From Desulfobacterales bacterium (lineage in GTDB: Bacteria > Desulfobacterota > Desulfobacteria > Desulfobacterales > JAIPEE01), in NCBI GenBank assembly GCA_021737275.1, contig JAIPEE010000013.1:17574-81573 (forward strand): DNA of 64,000 bases. The letters are read 5' to 3'. The notes under the pieces are model-generated. The model was not told the origin of the DNA, ran no database searches, and saw nothing but the letters and a program-made list of their open reading frames with translations. Position 1 is the stretch's first letter; each line of letters opens with the position of its first letter. The translations under genes were made by a program, and so were the position numbers. Positions 46,458 through 55,634 of this stretch are shown here, in pieces.

Positions 46458-46997
46458 TTAAACACACTCAAGTTCTTCAATGGTAAAGGATGTATTGGTG
46501 AAGACACAAATTGATCCGGCAATTTTCATGGCCTCTTCGATGATATCCTTTGTTGCCATATCCGTATGTTTTAACAGGGCCGTTCCTGAAGATTGTGCTG
46601 CTACAGCACCGGAGCCGATGGCAATGATATTTTCATCCGGCTCAATCACATCACCGTTTCCGGAAATCAGAAAAATGCGCTCATTATCTACCGCAATCAT
46701 CAATGCTTCAAGCTGCCGAAGATACTTGTCTGTCCGCCAGTCTTTTGCCAGCTCAACCGCTGCCCGTGTCAGATTGCCATTATAACGTTCCAGTTTGGCT
46801 TCAAGCCGTTCGGAGAGATTCATGGCATCGGCTGTAGCACCGGCAAAACCGACAATGATTTTGTCATTATAAATTCTTCGAACTTTTCGGGCATTGTGTT
46901 TAATAACCGTATTATTTAGGGTGACCTGGCCGTCACCGGCCACGATCATCTTACCTTTATGTTTAATTGCAAGTATGGTTGTACCGTGAAATTTCAT
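46458..46997 (-). CDS. hslV: Peptidase subunit of the HslUV protease
   Basis: A 179-residue threonine peptidase. The start MKFHGTTILAIKHKGKMIVA puts the catalytic threonine after a short propeptide, as in this subfamily. VAGDGQVTLNNTVIKHNARK and GNGDVIEPDENIIAIGSGA are characteristic. The ATG at 46997 is chosen since an earlier in-frame start would overlap xerC by 26 bp and lengthen the propeptide. Codirectional with hslU and xerC. Confidence 0.96.
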   Translation of the reverse strand: MKFHGTTILAIKHKGKMIVAGDGQVTLNNTVIKHNARKVRRIYNDKIIVGFAGATADAMNLSERLEAKLERYNGNLTRAAVELAKDWRTDKYLRQLEALMIAVDNERIFLISGNGDVIEPDENIIAIGSGAVAAQSSGTALLKHTDMATKDIIEEAMKIAGSICVFTNTSFTIEELECV

Positions 46998-47004
46998 AAT
47001 ATCC

Positions 47005-47940
47005 TTATCTTCTTGGGTGAGCCTTGTCATAACTTTCCATTAATTTGTCAATACTGACATGTGTATATTTCTGCGTTGTTGAAAGGCTTTTATGCCCCAG
47101 CAACTCCTGAACGACTCTCAGATCCGCACCTGCATCCAGCATATGAGTTGCAAAAGAGTGCCTCAGGGCGTGTGGTGAAACAGGTGTCAGTAGTCCGCAC
47201 GATCTTACAACTTTGTCCAGAATCCTGGCAATGGAGCGAGTGGTCAGCCGTCCAAAGTTTTTGTTCAGAAAAAGGGCGCCATTTTCTTTAAGAATAACTT
47301 TTTCCGGCAGAACGGCCGCTTTTTCACTTAGTGCCGACCGGTACGATCGGATAGCACCTATCGCTTTTTCTCCAATGGGAACGATTCGTTCCTTATTCCC
47401 CTTGCCGAGAACACGGATCATGTTGGCGGCTTCGTCCACATCAAAAACATTGAGACCTGCCACTTCGGAAACACGAAGGCCTCCGGAATAGAGGGTCTCA
47501 AAGATAGCCCTGTTTCTTAATCCCATCCAGGATTCATCTTTTATGGAATCAAGCAGCCTGAACATATCATCAACAGACAAAAATGCCGGAATACCCTTTT
47601 CCTGTTTTGGCGTTAAAATAGCATCCGCAGGGTTATCCGATATAATGCCATGCTTGATCAGGTATTTGAAAAAAGATCTTAACGCCGAAAGTTTTCGGGC
47701 GATGGTTACCTTTTTGTTCAGTTTATAAAGATGGCCAAGATAGCCACGTATCATCAGGCTGTCAATATCCCCAACCGTTAATTTCGCCGCTTTCTTTCCA
47801 GACCATCCGGATTCAATGTATCCGAAAAATTCAGCAAGATCGTGGGCGTAAGCCCTGTGGGTGTTTTCAGAATATCCTTTTTCAGTTATCAGGGCACTGA
47901 TAAATTTGCCGACCTGTTTTTCAATAAGTGGTAAAGCCAT
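47005..47940 (-). CDS. xerC: Tyrosine recombinase XerC
   Basis: A 311-residue tyrosine recombinase. N-terminal SAM-like domain (FISALITEKGYSENTHRAYA), catalytic domain with RVSEVAGLNVFDVD (Arg), HALRHSFATHMLDAGADLR (His-x-x-Arg) and LGHKSLSTTQKYTHV with the nucleophile Tyr. XerC resolves chromosome dimers at dif. The xerC-hslV-hslU order is a common bacterial arrangement. It overlaps the HAD gene stop by 1 bp (TAATG). It lacks the extra helix insertion expected of an integron integrase and is far from the cassette array. Confidence 0.95.
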   Translation of the reverse strand: MALPLIEKQVGKFISALITEKGYSENTHRAYAHDLAEFFGYIESGWSGKKAAKLTVGDIDSLMIRGYLGHLYKLNKKVTIARKLSALRSFFKYLIKHGIISDNPADAILTPKQEKGIPAFLSVDDMFRLLDSIKDESWMGLRNRAIFETLYSGGLRVSEVAGLNVFDVDEAANMIRVLGKGNKERIVPIGEKAIGAIRSYRSALSEKAAVLPEKVILKENGALFLNKNFGRLTTRSIARILDKVVRSCGLLTPVSPHALRHSFATHMLDAGADLRVVQELLGHKSLSTTQKYTHVSIDKLMESYDKAHPRR

Positions 47941-48509
47941 TAGAAATTAATCAGAGCCTCTATGTCGTTCCAGCTTCCAACCTCAATAAACGGATGGAGG
48001 CTCCTGTTCCATGGCTGTTTAAACACAACAGGAAAAATGCCTGCATTCTGAAGTGTAAAACAGGTTTCAAGTCTGTCTTCAATAAAATAGCTGATTCCTT
48101 TTTGTTGAAGCACATCCACTTTGCCTTCAAAGGATCCGGTTGGAATAACTTCAAAGGATTCCGGGTCAAGGCCCAGAATATCTGTTATCCAACCTGCCAC
48201 CGGTCCGATTGAAGGTCGGGCTGTTACAAAAAGAACAGTGCCATTACTTTTTTCAAGCTTTTTTAATACAGTAGCCGCACCCTTTATCGGATTCAGGGTT
48301 GCCCGGTATTGACCGGCCACTATCTTTTCAGCTATGGCTTCAATTGTGTCAGGCGGAAGGCTTGTACAAGACTGAAGATCATAGCTGGTGATATCTTCAT
48401 GATAAATATCGTGTATATCAAACTCATCACGGGCAATATCAATGAACAGTTTCATTGTGTCTGCACAGACACCATCAAAATCAAATGCGATCGATTCCGG
48501 TTGAATCAT
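47940..48509 (-). CDS. HAD-superfamily phosphatase (5'-nucleotidase-like)
   Basis: A 189-residue HAD hydrolase. Motif I is AFDFDGVCADTMKLFIDIAR (DxDGV), motif II VLFVTARPSIGPV, and late acidic residues in GISYFIEDRLETC. The small size and layout resemble NT5C-type 5'-nucleotidases or uncharacterised HAD phosphatases. Translationally coupled to xerC. Substrate unknown. Confidence 0.82.
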   Translation of the reverse strand: MIQPESIAFDFDGVCADTMKLFIDIARDEFDIHDIYHEDITSYDLQSCTSLPPDTIEAIAEKIVAGQYRATLNPIKGAATVLKKLEKSNGTVLFVTARPSIGPVAGWITDILGLDPESFEVIPTGSFEGKVDVLQQKGISYFIEDRLETCFTLQNAGIFPVVFKQPWNRSLHPFIEVGSWNDIEALINF

Positions 48510-48543
48510 TTTATAACTCGATTTAAAATAAATTTATATAAGA

Positions 48544-48867
48544 TCAGACCGCACGGCGCGTTTTTTTCTTGAGACGATTAACCTGACGGCGGCAAATGGC
48601 AGCCATCTTGCTATTATCTTCTTCAAGAAATTTTACCCGATCTTTTTTCAGTTTCTTGATTTTCAGTTTCATTTCTTTGATGGACGGAGCCGCCCGTTTT
48701 TCTTTTTTTTCTTTAATACCCCGATCCTTTTTAACCACACTGAGCAGCTCATCCTTTTTCATGCCGGAAGTGCCTGTAACACCTGGGATTTGTTTGGCAA
48801 TCTCACGAAGTTCAATAGCGGTCATTTTATCCAGAGGTTTTTCATTGGTTTCTACAACTTTACCCAT
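48544..48867 (-). CDS. Rho N-terminal-domain-like small protein
   Basis: A 107-residue basic protein. Residues about 15-45 resemble the helix-extension-helix (SAP-like) N-terminal domain of transcription factor Rho (KMTAIELREIAKQIPGVTG, MKKDELLSVVKK). The rest is a lysine-rich coiled-coil-like stretch (EMKLKIKKLKKDRVKFLEED) ending KKKTRRAV. It has no ATPase domain, so it is not Rho. Nucleic-acid binding is likely; role unknown. The ATG at 48867 is preceded by GGAG. Confidence 0.75.
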   Translation of the reverse strand: MGKVVETNEKPLDKMTAIELREIAKQIPGVTGTSGMKKDELLSVVKKDRGIKEKKEKRAAPSIKEMKLKIKKLKKDRVKFLEEDNSKMAAICRRQVNRLKKKTRRAV

Positions 48868-49178
48868 AAAAGACAACTCCTTTCGCTGCGTTAAAAGAAA
48901 AGCATAGCGGAGGGTAATATGCCTCCGCCAAACAGTTATTTCCGATCCGGTTTCAGTCAGGAAAATAAAAGGCCTTATGCGTAAAGAACAGGATCGAAAA
49001 ATCCATCATGAAATGTAATTTTTTAAATCATTTTATACCATTATGTCAATAGTTAATGGTTGGACAGGTGGGGAGAAAACGGCGTTGGGCGTACAAAAGT
49101 GGAATAGGGAAGAGAAAAAAACAGTGCCTGAATCAATGATAGTGTTACAGGCACTGAATATATTATGAGGTCAGGGTT
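48868..49178. other. Intergenic region
   Basis: About 310 bp between the slipin gene and the Rho_N-like gene. It holds the slipin terminator (listed) and a short hairpin GCGGAGG / CCTCCGC at 48907-48928 in the leader of the Rho_N-like gene. Nothing else was recognised. Confidence 0.45.
49122..49156 (-). terminator. Terminator of the slipin operon
   Basis: Perfect 9-bp stem CAGTGCCTG / CAGGCACTG with a 17-nt loop, followed on the minus strand by TTTTTTT. It lies 22 bp after the slipin stop codon. Confidence 0.9.
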
Positions 49179-49934
49179 TTAATCCTCTTTCGAAAAGTGT
49201 TTAATCAGGGGTGCAACAATGTCCATCGGGAAGGGAAATATCGTTGTTGAGTTATTTTCAGCAGACATTTCCCGCATGGTTTGAAGATATCTGAGCTGGA
49301 GTGCTATGGGGTGTTTTTCGATTATCTGGGAAGCTTCGGACAGTTTAGCCGCAGCCTGAAATTCACCTTCAGCATTAATAACCTTGGCACGACGCTCCCT
49401 TTCGGCTTCCGCCTGTTTGGCCATGGAGCGCTGCATCTCCTGAGGAAGATCAATGTGTTTAAGCTCAACATTGGCAACCTTTATACCCCAGGGATCGGTA
49501 TGCATATCAAGGATTTCCTGAAGTTCAGTATTAATCTTCTCACGGGCGGATAACAGTTCGTCCAGATCTGCCTGGCCGCAAACACTTCTTATGGTGGTCT
49601 GTGCAAGCTGAGACATGGCATACCCGTAGTTTTCCACTTCGACAATTGCTTTTATGGGGTCAATAACCCTGAAGTAAATAACGGCATTGACCTTTACAGA
49701 GACATTATCCCGTGTGATAACATCCTGCGGGTCAACATCCAGGGCTACCAGCCGCATGCTGACTTTCATCATGCGGTCTACGACAGGGATGAGAATGATA
49801 AGGCCCGGCCCTTTGGCGGTGATTACCCGGCCAAGCCTGAATACGACGCCACGTTCGTATTCATTCAGAATTTTTAAGGCGGCTTTTAAAAACATGATAA
49901 CCAGAATGACGACGGCTACAATAGGGTATAACAT
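49179..49934 (-). CDS. Slipin (stomatin-like SPFH protein)
   Basis: A 251-residue membrane-anchored SPFH protein: one N-terminal helix ([19 protein letters not shown]), then [20 protein letters not shown] and the band-7 domain with [20 protein letters not shown] and [20 protein letters not shown]. Slipins organise membrane microdomains and pair with NfeD proteases. The NfeD gene lies 61 bp upstream in the same direction, which supports this pairing. The helix after [20 protein letters not shown] is the usual coiled-coil. Confidence 0.93.
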   Translation of the reverse strand: MLYPIVAVVILVIMFLKAALKILNEYERGVVFRLGRVITAKGPGLIILIPVVDRMMKVSMRLVALDVDPQDVITRDNVSVKVNAVIYFRVIDPIKAIVEVENYGYAMSQLAQTTIRSVCGQADLDELLSAREKINTELQEILDMHTDPWGIKVANVELKHIDLPQEMQRSMAKQAEAERERRAKVINAEGEFQAAAKLSEASQIIEKHPIALQLRYLQTMREMSAENNSTTIFPFPMDIVAPLIKHFSKED

Positions 49935-49995
49935 TTTGACCTCCTGTGATCATGTTAACTTAGATGTTTAATTAAATCTATGTAATTATATGAAA

Positions 49996-51276
49996 TTAAT
50001 TAATTATTTCTTCAACCTCAAGAACAAGTCCGTTTACTTTTACAACGCGTATGTGCTTGCCTTCTTCAATGTGAGTTTTGGAAACAGCATGCCACAGTTC
50101 CCCATGTACAAATACTTTCCCTTCGGGTGCAAGCGTTTTTTTTACGGTGCCGGTTTCACCAATGAGGCCGGCTTCACCAGTATAGGGTTTGGCGGTCTGG
50201 GCCTTGAAAACAAGTCCGGCAATGAAAATAAAAAATCCTGAAATCAGAACAAGTGACGGTACAAAAACAGTTAAAGATATTTTCATTGCCGGGTCAGGAC
50301 TTTCAAAAAGCATAATGGAGCCTAAGGCAAGGGATACGATACCGGCTACACTGAGCAGTCCGTAGCTCATAATTTTCATCTCCATGATAAAAAATATCAT
50401 GGCCAGCAATATGAGGAGAAATCCGGCATAATTAACCGGAAGTGTCTGAAATGCAAAAAATGCCAATACAATGGCAATGGCACCGACAACACCCGGAAAA
50501 ATGGCTCCCGGGTGTGATAATTCAAAATAGAGGCCTGCAAGACCGATCATCATCAGGATGTAGGCGATATTTGGATCACTAATGATTTTAAGTATTTTAG
50601 TTCTGAAATTTTCTTTTAAGTTCTTATAGTCAGGATTATTTAATTCAAGTTTGCCTTTATCATTGATTTCACGCCCGTTTATTTGTTTTACAAGATCATC
50701 CATATCTTTTGCAACCAGATCAATGATGTTATTTTTAAGCGCTTCAGTTTCTGTGACAGAGACACTTTCTCTGACAGCCTGCTCAGCCCAGTCTGCATTT
50801 TTGCCTTTTTTTTCAGCAACGCTCCGTGCAAAGGCAACCATGTCATTGGTCACTTTTTTTGCCATGGTTTCTTCAACATCTTTTCCACCCATACCCACCG
50901 GATGCGCTGCACCGATATTTGTACCCGGTGCCATGGCGGCAATATCAGCTGCCATGGTAATCATAACCCCTGCAGAAGCTGCTCTTGCCCCGCCGGGAGT
51001 TACATAGACGATCACCGGTACATCACATTCAAACATGGCCATTACAATGGTGCGCATGGATTCGGAAAGACCGCCCGGCGTATCGAGCTTGATAATAATA
51101 CAGGCGGCTTTGTCTTCAGATGCTTTTTCCAGGCCCTGGACGATATAATCTGCTGTGCCGGGGCTTATGGCGCCGGTTGCTTCAAGTGTATAGATATCAT
51201 TGCCTGCTGCAAAAGTATACGCAGGAAGGATCAGAAAAAAAATAACTGCAAGAAAAAGTATGAGTTTGGTTTTCAT
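49996..51276 (-). CDS. NfeD-family membrane serine protease
   Basis: A 426-residue long-form NfeD. Signal peptide (LILFLAVIFFLILPAYTFA), a ClpP-like serine protease domain at about residues 25-210 (IIKLDTPGGLSESMRTIVMA, PGGARAASAGVMITMAADIA containing the catalytic serine, and APGTNIGAAHPVG), a four-helix membrane segment (IAYILMMIGLAGLYFELSHP onward) and a C-terminal OB-fold (GEAGLIGETGTVKKTLAPEG). Pairs with slipins in membrane quality control. The ATG at 51276 overlaps the UDG stop (ATGA); the longer open frame upstream lies within the UDG gene. Confidence 0.92.
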   Translation of the reverse strand: MKTKLILFLAVIFFLILPAYTFAAGNDIYTLEATGAISPGTADYIVQGLEKASEDKAACIIIKLDTPGGLSESMRTIVMAMFECDVPVIVYVTPGGARAASAGVMITMAADIAAMAPGTNIGAAHPVGMGGKDVEETMAKKVTNDMVAFARSVAEKKGKNADWAEQAVRESVSVTETEALKNNIIDLVAKDMDDLVKQINGREINDKGKLELNNPDYKNLKENFRTKILKIISDPNIAYILMMIGLAGLYFELSHPGAIFPGVVGAIAIVLAFFAFQTLPVNYAGFLLILLAMIFFIMEMKIMSYGLLSVAGIVSLALGSIMLFESPDPAMKISLTVFVPSLVLISGFFIFIAGLVFKAQTAKPYTGEAGLIGETGTVKKTLAPEGKVFVHGELWHAVSKTHIEEGKHIRVVKVNGLVLEVEEIIN

Positions 51277-51995
51277 AATCCTAATTCCTTCATGATAAGT
51301 TTCATGTCCTCCCACACATCCCGTTTTTTTTCAGGGCTTCTTAGCAGGTATGCAGGGTGATAGGTCGGCATTACTTTTATGCCGTTATAGTTATGAAATT
51401 TTCCCCTCATCCTTGATATGGGTGTGTTTGATTTGAGTAGCGTCTGCGCTGCAAAGGTACCCAAAGCACAGATAATATCAGGTTTTATAGCTGTTATCTG
51501 TTTTTGTAAAAATGGTGAACAGGCCGTGATTTCATCCGATTCCGGGTTTCTGTTTTTCGGTGGACGGCATTTTATAATATTACCGATATACACATCATCA
51601 CGGGTCAGTTTGATTGCCTCAATGATTTTGGTTAGCAGTTGGCCGGCCCTGCCCACAAAAGGAACCCCCTGGATATCTTCATCATGGCCCGGTCCTTCTC
51701 CTACAAAAAAAAGACGGGCATTGGCAGAACCGGCACCAAATACAATATTAGTTCGCTGTTTTGATAACTTGCAGCGCCGGCAGTCGCCAAGCTCAGCACT
51801 GATTTCATCAAGTGTCTGTGTTTTACGTATAATGCCTTTTCCCCAGGTTTCAATGATTTCAAGATGGGATTCAGGGCAGTCAAAACCCTTATGGCCCATT
51901 TGAGAAAGATTCCTCAGGGTATTTTCAGCCTCGTTGATAAGATGGCGGGCCATCTCTTTTTTTGTTACTGTTTTGTATTGTCTGGGCTGTGTCAT
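51273..51995 (-). CDS. Uracil-DNA glycosylase, family 4 (FeS type)
   Basis: A protein of about 240 residues. Core motifs are FVGEGPGHDEDIQGVPFVG, GRAGQLLTKIIEAI, YIGNIIKCRPPKNRNPESD and MPTYHPAYLLRSPEKK. The FeS cysteines are in GDCRRCKLSKQR, KCRPPKNR and ITACSPFL. Removes uracil from DNA. I take the ATG at 51995; an in-frame GTG at 52022 lies inside a repeated sequence. Its stop overlaps the NfeD start. Confidence 0.9.
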   Translation of the reverse strand: MTQPRQYKTVTKKEMARHLINEAENTLRNLSQMGHKGFDCPESHLEIIETWGKGIIRKTQTLDEISAELGDCRRCKLSKQRTNIVFGAGSANARLFFVGEGPGHDEDIQGVPFVGRAGQLLTKIIEAIKLTRDDVYIGNIIKCRPPKNRNPESDEITACSPFLQKQITAIKPDIICALGTFAAQTLLKSNTPISRMRGKFHNYNGIKVMPTYHPAYLLRSPEKKRDVWEDMKLIMKELGL

Positions 51996-52016
51996 AGTGT
52001 TTTGAAAACCATTGTT

Positions 52017-52234
52017 TCTCACCCGCTTCGCTCAAGATACAGAGAGCGCAGAGAACAGTTTGAAAGTGTTGCTTTGCAATAAAACCATAAAAGTATTTAA
52101 TAATCTTATAACAAAAAATAAGGTTTGAAAAGCACTATGTCACCCCTGAGAAAGCAGGAATCAAGAGCAATATGGGTTATGGTTTTTTCTCTGTGTTCTC
52201 TGTGCGCTCGAGCGAACGAAGTGAGCGGGTGAGA
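52017..52234. repeat. Inverted-repeat element between UDG and coaBC genes
   Basis: A segment starting TCTCACCCGCTTCGCTCAAG (52017) is repeated inverted and imperfectly at about 52189-52234, where CGCTCGAGCGAACGAAGTG then AGCGGGTGAGA appears. The arms (about 42-46 bp) share ACCCGCT, CGCTC and the CAGAGAACA tail and enclose about 130 bp. This resembles dispersed intergenic palindromes seen in Desulfobacterales genomes or a small MITE remnant. No ORF inside. Confidence 0.6.
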
Positions 52235-52254
52235 GATAAAAGATGTTTTGTTTT

Positions 52255-53463
52255 TTAATTTTCTTTGAGCAACTTACTCACGCGGTCGAGAATAGTATGG
52301 GCAACTTCGAATTTATCCATTTCAGGAAAATCTTCGCTTTTACCGTTTTTATCGAACAGGGTGATCGTATTTGTCTCTGAACCAAAAACCGGAGAAGAGG
52401 TCTTGCCCACGATGTTGCCGACGATCATATCAAGGTTTTTTTCAGTCAGTTTTTTTTCAGCATATGTTTTAAGGCTTTGTGTTTCAGCGGCAAATCCGAC
52501 AATGATTCTATTTTCCTTTTTTTGCCCGATTTCTTTCAGAATATCACGGTTTTTGCCAAGGGTTAAAATCATTTCATCCTGATCTTTTTTTATTTTTTCA
52601 GAAGAAGTTTCCTTTGGGCTATAATCAGATACGGCTGCAGATTTAATGACAACCCGGGCTCTTTCGAGATTCTTGAAAACGGCATCGGCCATCTCTTCAG
52701 CAGAATTTATCCGTATAACTTTTACATTTGATGGATCAGGCAGGGACGTTGGTCCGGAAACAAGGGTAACATTTGCACCCCGATGTTCAGCGGCCCTTGC
52801 TATGGCATAGCCCATTTTACCTGAAGACAGGTTTCCAATGTATCGGACCGGGTCAATCATCTCCCGGGTGGGGCCTGCTGTAACAAGAATATTAACAGTG
52901 CTAAAATCCCTGGTTGTTAAGGTGCCGGCCAGTCTGTCTATAATAAATTCCGGATCAGGCAGGCGGCCGGGGCCATAAGTGCCGCATGCAAGCTGCCCGC
53001 TATCCGGTTCAAGAATATGATGGCCGTCACCAATCAATGTATCAATATTGCGCTGTACGGCCAGGTTTTCATACATATGAGTATTCATGGCCGGGCAGAT
53101 CAGGGCAGGGCATGTAATGGCCATCATGAGTGTGGATAATGCATCATCTGCAATGCCGTTAGCGACCTTTCCAATAATGTTTGCTGTTGCCGGAGCAATG
53201 ATAACGGCTGACGCCTCTTCGGCCCATTCAATATGTTTAATGGACGCATCGTTATTACCAAAAAGTGTTGTACAGACAGGTGTGCCTGACAGCGCTTCAA
53301 ATGTTAGTGGCGCCACAAACCTGGTGGCACAATCAGTCATAATAACACGAACAACGGCATCCTGTTTGCGCAGTTGTCTTAGCAGTTCAACACTTTTATA
53401 GGCTGCTATACCGCCCGACACACCAAGAATAATATTTTTATCTTTTAAAGAGGGATATCGCAT
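52255..53463 (-). CDS. coaBC: Bifunctional CoaBC (phosphopantothenate-cysteine ligase/decarboxylase)
   Basis: A 402-residue enzyme for two coenzyme A steps. The CoaC half (residues 1-180) has LGVSGGIAAYKSVELLR, APATANIIGKVANGIADD, ICPAMNTHMYENLA and the active-site cysteine in QLACGTYGPGRLPDPEFI. The CoaB half has LVTAGPTREMIDPVRYIGNL and SSGKMGYAIARAAEHRG. Length is normal. It follows a small lipoprotein gene by 7 bp. Confidence 0.96.
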   Translation of the reverse strand: MRYPSLKDKNIILGVSGGIAAYKSVELLRQLRKQDAVVRVIMTDCATRFVAPLTFEALSGTPVCTTLFGNNDASIKHIEWAEEASAVIIAPATANIIGKVANGIADDALSTLMMAITCPALICPAMNTHMYENLAVQRNIDTLIGDGHHILEPDSGQLACGTYGPGRLPDPEFIIDRLAGTLTTRDFSTVNILVTAGPTREMIDPVRYIGNLSSGKMGYAIARAAEHRGANVTLVSGPTSLPDPSNVKVIRINSAEEMADAVFKNLERARVVIKSAAVSDYSPKETSSEKIKKDQDEMILTLGKNRDILKEIGQKKENRIIVGFAAETQSLKTYAEKKLTEKNLDMIVGNIVGKTSSPVFGSETNTITLFDKNGKSEDFPEMDKFEVAHTILDRVSKLLKEN

Positions 53464-53470
53464 ATCATAT

Positions 53471-53953
53471 TTATTTTAAAAGACCTTCAACTTCACTCAA
53501 TGTAGGTGCCACCCAGATTTCAACATGGGTTGTAAAATCACCTTCATGGATGCTGATGACACACCAGCGGTTATCTTTCTGGTACATCATGATCGTTCTC
53601 GGAGATTTAAAATAACTGATGGCACGCCAGTTATCTTTGATCATATTCACTTCAAAGAAATTTATAAGCGAATTGTATTCCACCCGTCCTTTTAATGCAA
53701 GAACGCCGGCAGTAAAGCCGGGGGTTCTGTATACAAAAGAAGAGTCCTGGTTCAGTTTCAACTCTTTGGGCAGCAGAACATCACCAAAATCATAATAAAG
53801 AGGCGCATTTCCATCTGTTTTTTCAACAGAACTATCTCTGTCAGGACCATCGCCTGTTAATTGTGATGTTGCACATCCGGATGCAAGCAACAAAATGATC
53901 AAGAATAGTCCTGTGAATAAAATGCCTGATTTGTATTGCCTGAGTGCAATCAT
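53471..53953 (-). CDS. Small lipoprotein of unknown function
   Basis: A 160-residue lipoprotein: hydrophobic ILFTGLFLIILLLASGC ends in a clear lipobox with cysteine near residue 27. The mature domain (YYDFGDVLLPKELKLNQDSS, TPGFTAGVLALKGRVEYNSL, FEVNMIKDNWRAISYFKSPR) resembles short uncharacterised domains of delta-proteobacterial lipoproteins; no enzymatic motif. It has an AGGAGG sequence about 12 nt before the ATG. It lies just upstream of coaBC on the same strand. Confidence 0.8.
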   Translation of the reverse strand: MIALRQYKSGILFTGLFLIILLLASGCATSQLTGDGPDRDSSVEKTDGNAPLYYDFGDVLLPKELKLNQDSSFVYRTPGFTAGVLALKGRVEYNSLINFFEVNMIKDNWRAISYFKSPRTIMMYQKDNRWCVISIHEGDFTTHVEIWVAPTLSEVEGLLK

Positions 53954-54260
53954 GATATGATCTTTCCTCCTGGTGTTAAACCTGATTAGGTATTGTTAAG
54001 GATTATTATAAATATTCAAAAATTGCTTTATAACTGTCTAAAATACTATGTAATATATATTGCTAATGGGTTATAAGTCAATCCTTATGGTGATTTTTTT
54101 GTTTTATGTTTACATTAAAACTTCCACATTTCAGGGTTTCAGCAGGCTTATAAACCGACTTGGGGATTTTGACCGGATAGTGAAATTGTCGGGTAATTTC
54201 GGGCTTTGATGATAGGTCAAGCCTGTAGAGAACGGATGCCTCTTCTTTTCGACCCAATTG
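53954..54260. other. Intergenic region
   Basis: About 307 bp of AT-rich DNA upstream of the small lipoprotein gene. No small ORF, terminator or attC-like palindrome was recognised in it. It separates the housekeeping part from the accessory part of the window. Confidence 0.4.
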
Positions 54261-54566
54261 TTATAAGTGTATTTTATTATCCTTTGCAAAGGTTGAATTA
54301 TTTAGCAGTTCGATCTTTTTTTTCCGGGATGGCAGGCTTATAAAAAAAATACTGATGAAAATATTTAATAACCCTATTGCCGCAACAATGCCGATATGAA
54401 GCGTAACTTCAAAAAAATTCGATAATAAGATAAAAAGTAGTATTGACGGTAAAAAAGATAAACTTAATTTCAAATTGCACTGTTTTGAGTGCGAGATATA
54501 TGTTTCCTTTTCAGCCGGTGTGAGATTGTCATATATCGCTTTATAGACTTTTGAGTTTATTGGCAT
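54261..54566 (-). CDS. Small two-helix membrane protein
   Basis: A 101-residue protein with two hydrophobic helices (LSFLPSILLFILLSNFF and GIVAAIGLLNIFISIFFI) after a short polar N-terminus (VYKAIYDNLTPAEKETYISH). GGAGGG precedes the ATG. No family recognised. It sits between housekeeping genes and the transposase element and has no attC-like site near it. Confidence 0.6.
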   Translation of the reverse strand: MPINSKVYKAIYDNLTPAEKETYISHSKQCNLKLSLSFLPSILLFILLSNFFEVTLHIGIVAAIGLLNIFISIFFISLPSRKKKIELLNNSTFAKDNKIHL

Positions 54567-54598
54567 ACAAACCCTCCATGTTTAAATTAGCTAAAAAT

Positions 54599-55634
54599 GG
54601 GGTCAAGTCTACTTTTGACCCTTAATGGATAACTCATACAAAAGATTACACCGCTTTTTGAAATTATTATCTGTCTTAAGTTTGTTCTCAACCCGGCTGA
54701 TAATGCTGCTGACAGAGCTGTATCCGGTTAAATTAAACTCAGCACCTATTTCCATTAAAGGATCCCCTCGTAAAACCCTCATCAGGTATATAGCCATATT
54801 CCGTGGTTCGTTTTCTGTGCCACGTCTGGCCAAAAGAAGCTGTTCTCTATCAATATCATAAAATCGGCATATCCTTTTAATTATTGAATCTCGCTCCGGG
54901 GATAGCGATTTGGATGCCGGTATTTCGCTGTTTCGCTTAATTTTGTAGAAACTGGATTTTACCCAATTGATAAAGGTTTCTGTACCGAGGATAGGCGGTA
55001 AATATTTGCGGTCAAATGCCTGACTGATTTCTTCAGAATTTTCTGATGCAACAAAACGCTTATAAAACATGATCTGCTGGGAAGAATTTGGCGTCAGCAT
55101 CGAAAAAATCTTATGTTTATGAAGCCAATCCCATTGTTTTGATTTAGAAACATACCCATTATGGCTGCTCCACGGATATTGTTCAATTGTATCAACTATG
55201 TTCGCTTTAATGGGATTTCTGTGAATATACCTAACAAGCTGGAGGAGATAACTGTCTTCGCCAACGAGAATGGATTTATATCTGCCCTTGAATAAAGTGC
55301 CGTCTAGCTTATGGCGAGAATTATGTTTTTGTGTGAAAACACCATTTAAATGCCTCATGCCCCTTGCAAGATTCATTTCCGGAGTTTGAACCAGCAAATG
55401 GTAATGATTCGGCATCAGGCAATAAGCTGAAACGCGGATATGAAAGATTTCAGATATTTTATGAAGGAGGTCAAGAAAATCCCAATAATCTTTCTTATTG
55501 ATAAAGAGATCATGGCCCCGCCGGGCTCTATTCATGACATGGTGCCAGGCATCCGAATATTCTATTCTTAATGGTCGCGACATTATTCATAGATACCGGA
55601 AACAGTGTTTAAAGTCAAATGAAGACTTGACCCC
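54599..55634 (-). mobile_element. REP-associated (RAYT/IS200-like) element with terminal inverted repeats
   Basis: A 1036-bp unit. The left end reads GGGGTCAAGTCTACTTTTGA (54599) and the right end, on the minus strand from 55634, reads GGGGTCAAGTCTTCATTTGA; about 18 of 21 positions match as an inverted pair. The transposase gene nearly fills it, its TAG stop lying inside the left repeat. It cuts the signal-peptide-encoding gene to its right, so it inserted after that gene was in place. Confidence 0.75.
54609..55583 (-). CDS. REP-associated tyrosine transposase (Y1_Tnp, RAYT)
   Basis: A 324-residue transposase-like protein. N-terminal Y1 domain: RPLRIEYSDAWHHVMNRARR, metal-binding HxH in MPNHYHLLVQTP, GTLFKGRYKSILVGEDSYLL and the presumed catalytic tyrosine in QLVRYIHRNPIKANIV. 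The C-terminal 120 residues contain a DnaA-like or HTH segment (YSSVSSIISRVENK). RAYTs cut single-stranded DNA at REP hairpins and are usually domesticated. Here it is flanked by inverted repeats and appears intact. Confidence 0.9.
   Translation of the reverse strand: MSRPLRIEYSDAWHHVMNRARRGHDLFINKKDYWDFLDLLHKISEIFHIRVSAYCLMPNHYHLLVQTPEMNLARGMRHLNGVFTQKHNSRHKLDGTLFKGRYKSILVGEDSYLLQLVRYIHRNPIKANIVDTIEQYPWSSHNGYVSKSKQWDWLHKHKIFSMLTPNSSQQIMFYKRFVASENSEEISQAFDRKYLPPILGTETFINWVKSSFYKIKRNSEIPASKSLSPERDSIIKRICRFYDIDREQLLLARRGTENEPRNMAIYLMRVLRGDPLMEIGAEFNLTGYSSVSSIISRVENKLKTDNNFKKRCNLLYELSIKGQK

Noticed and set aside
47005..47940. Tyrosine recombinase as the integron integrase
   Set aside because: It lies in an hslVU operon, has a normal XerC size and motifs, and is 8 kb from the array on the wrong side.
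52017..52234. Inverted repeat as another attC
   Set aside because: The ends do not carry RYYYAAC/GTTRRRY boxes and no cassette gene is attached.
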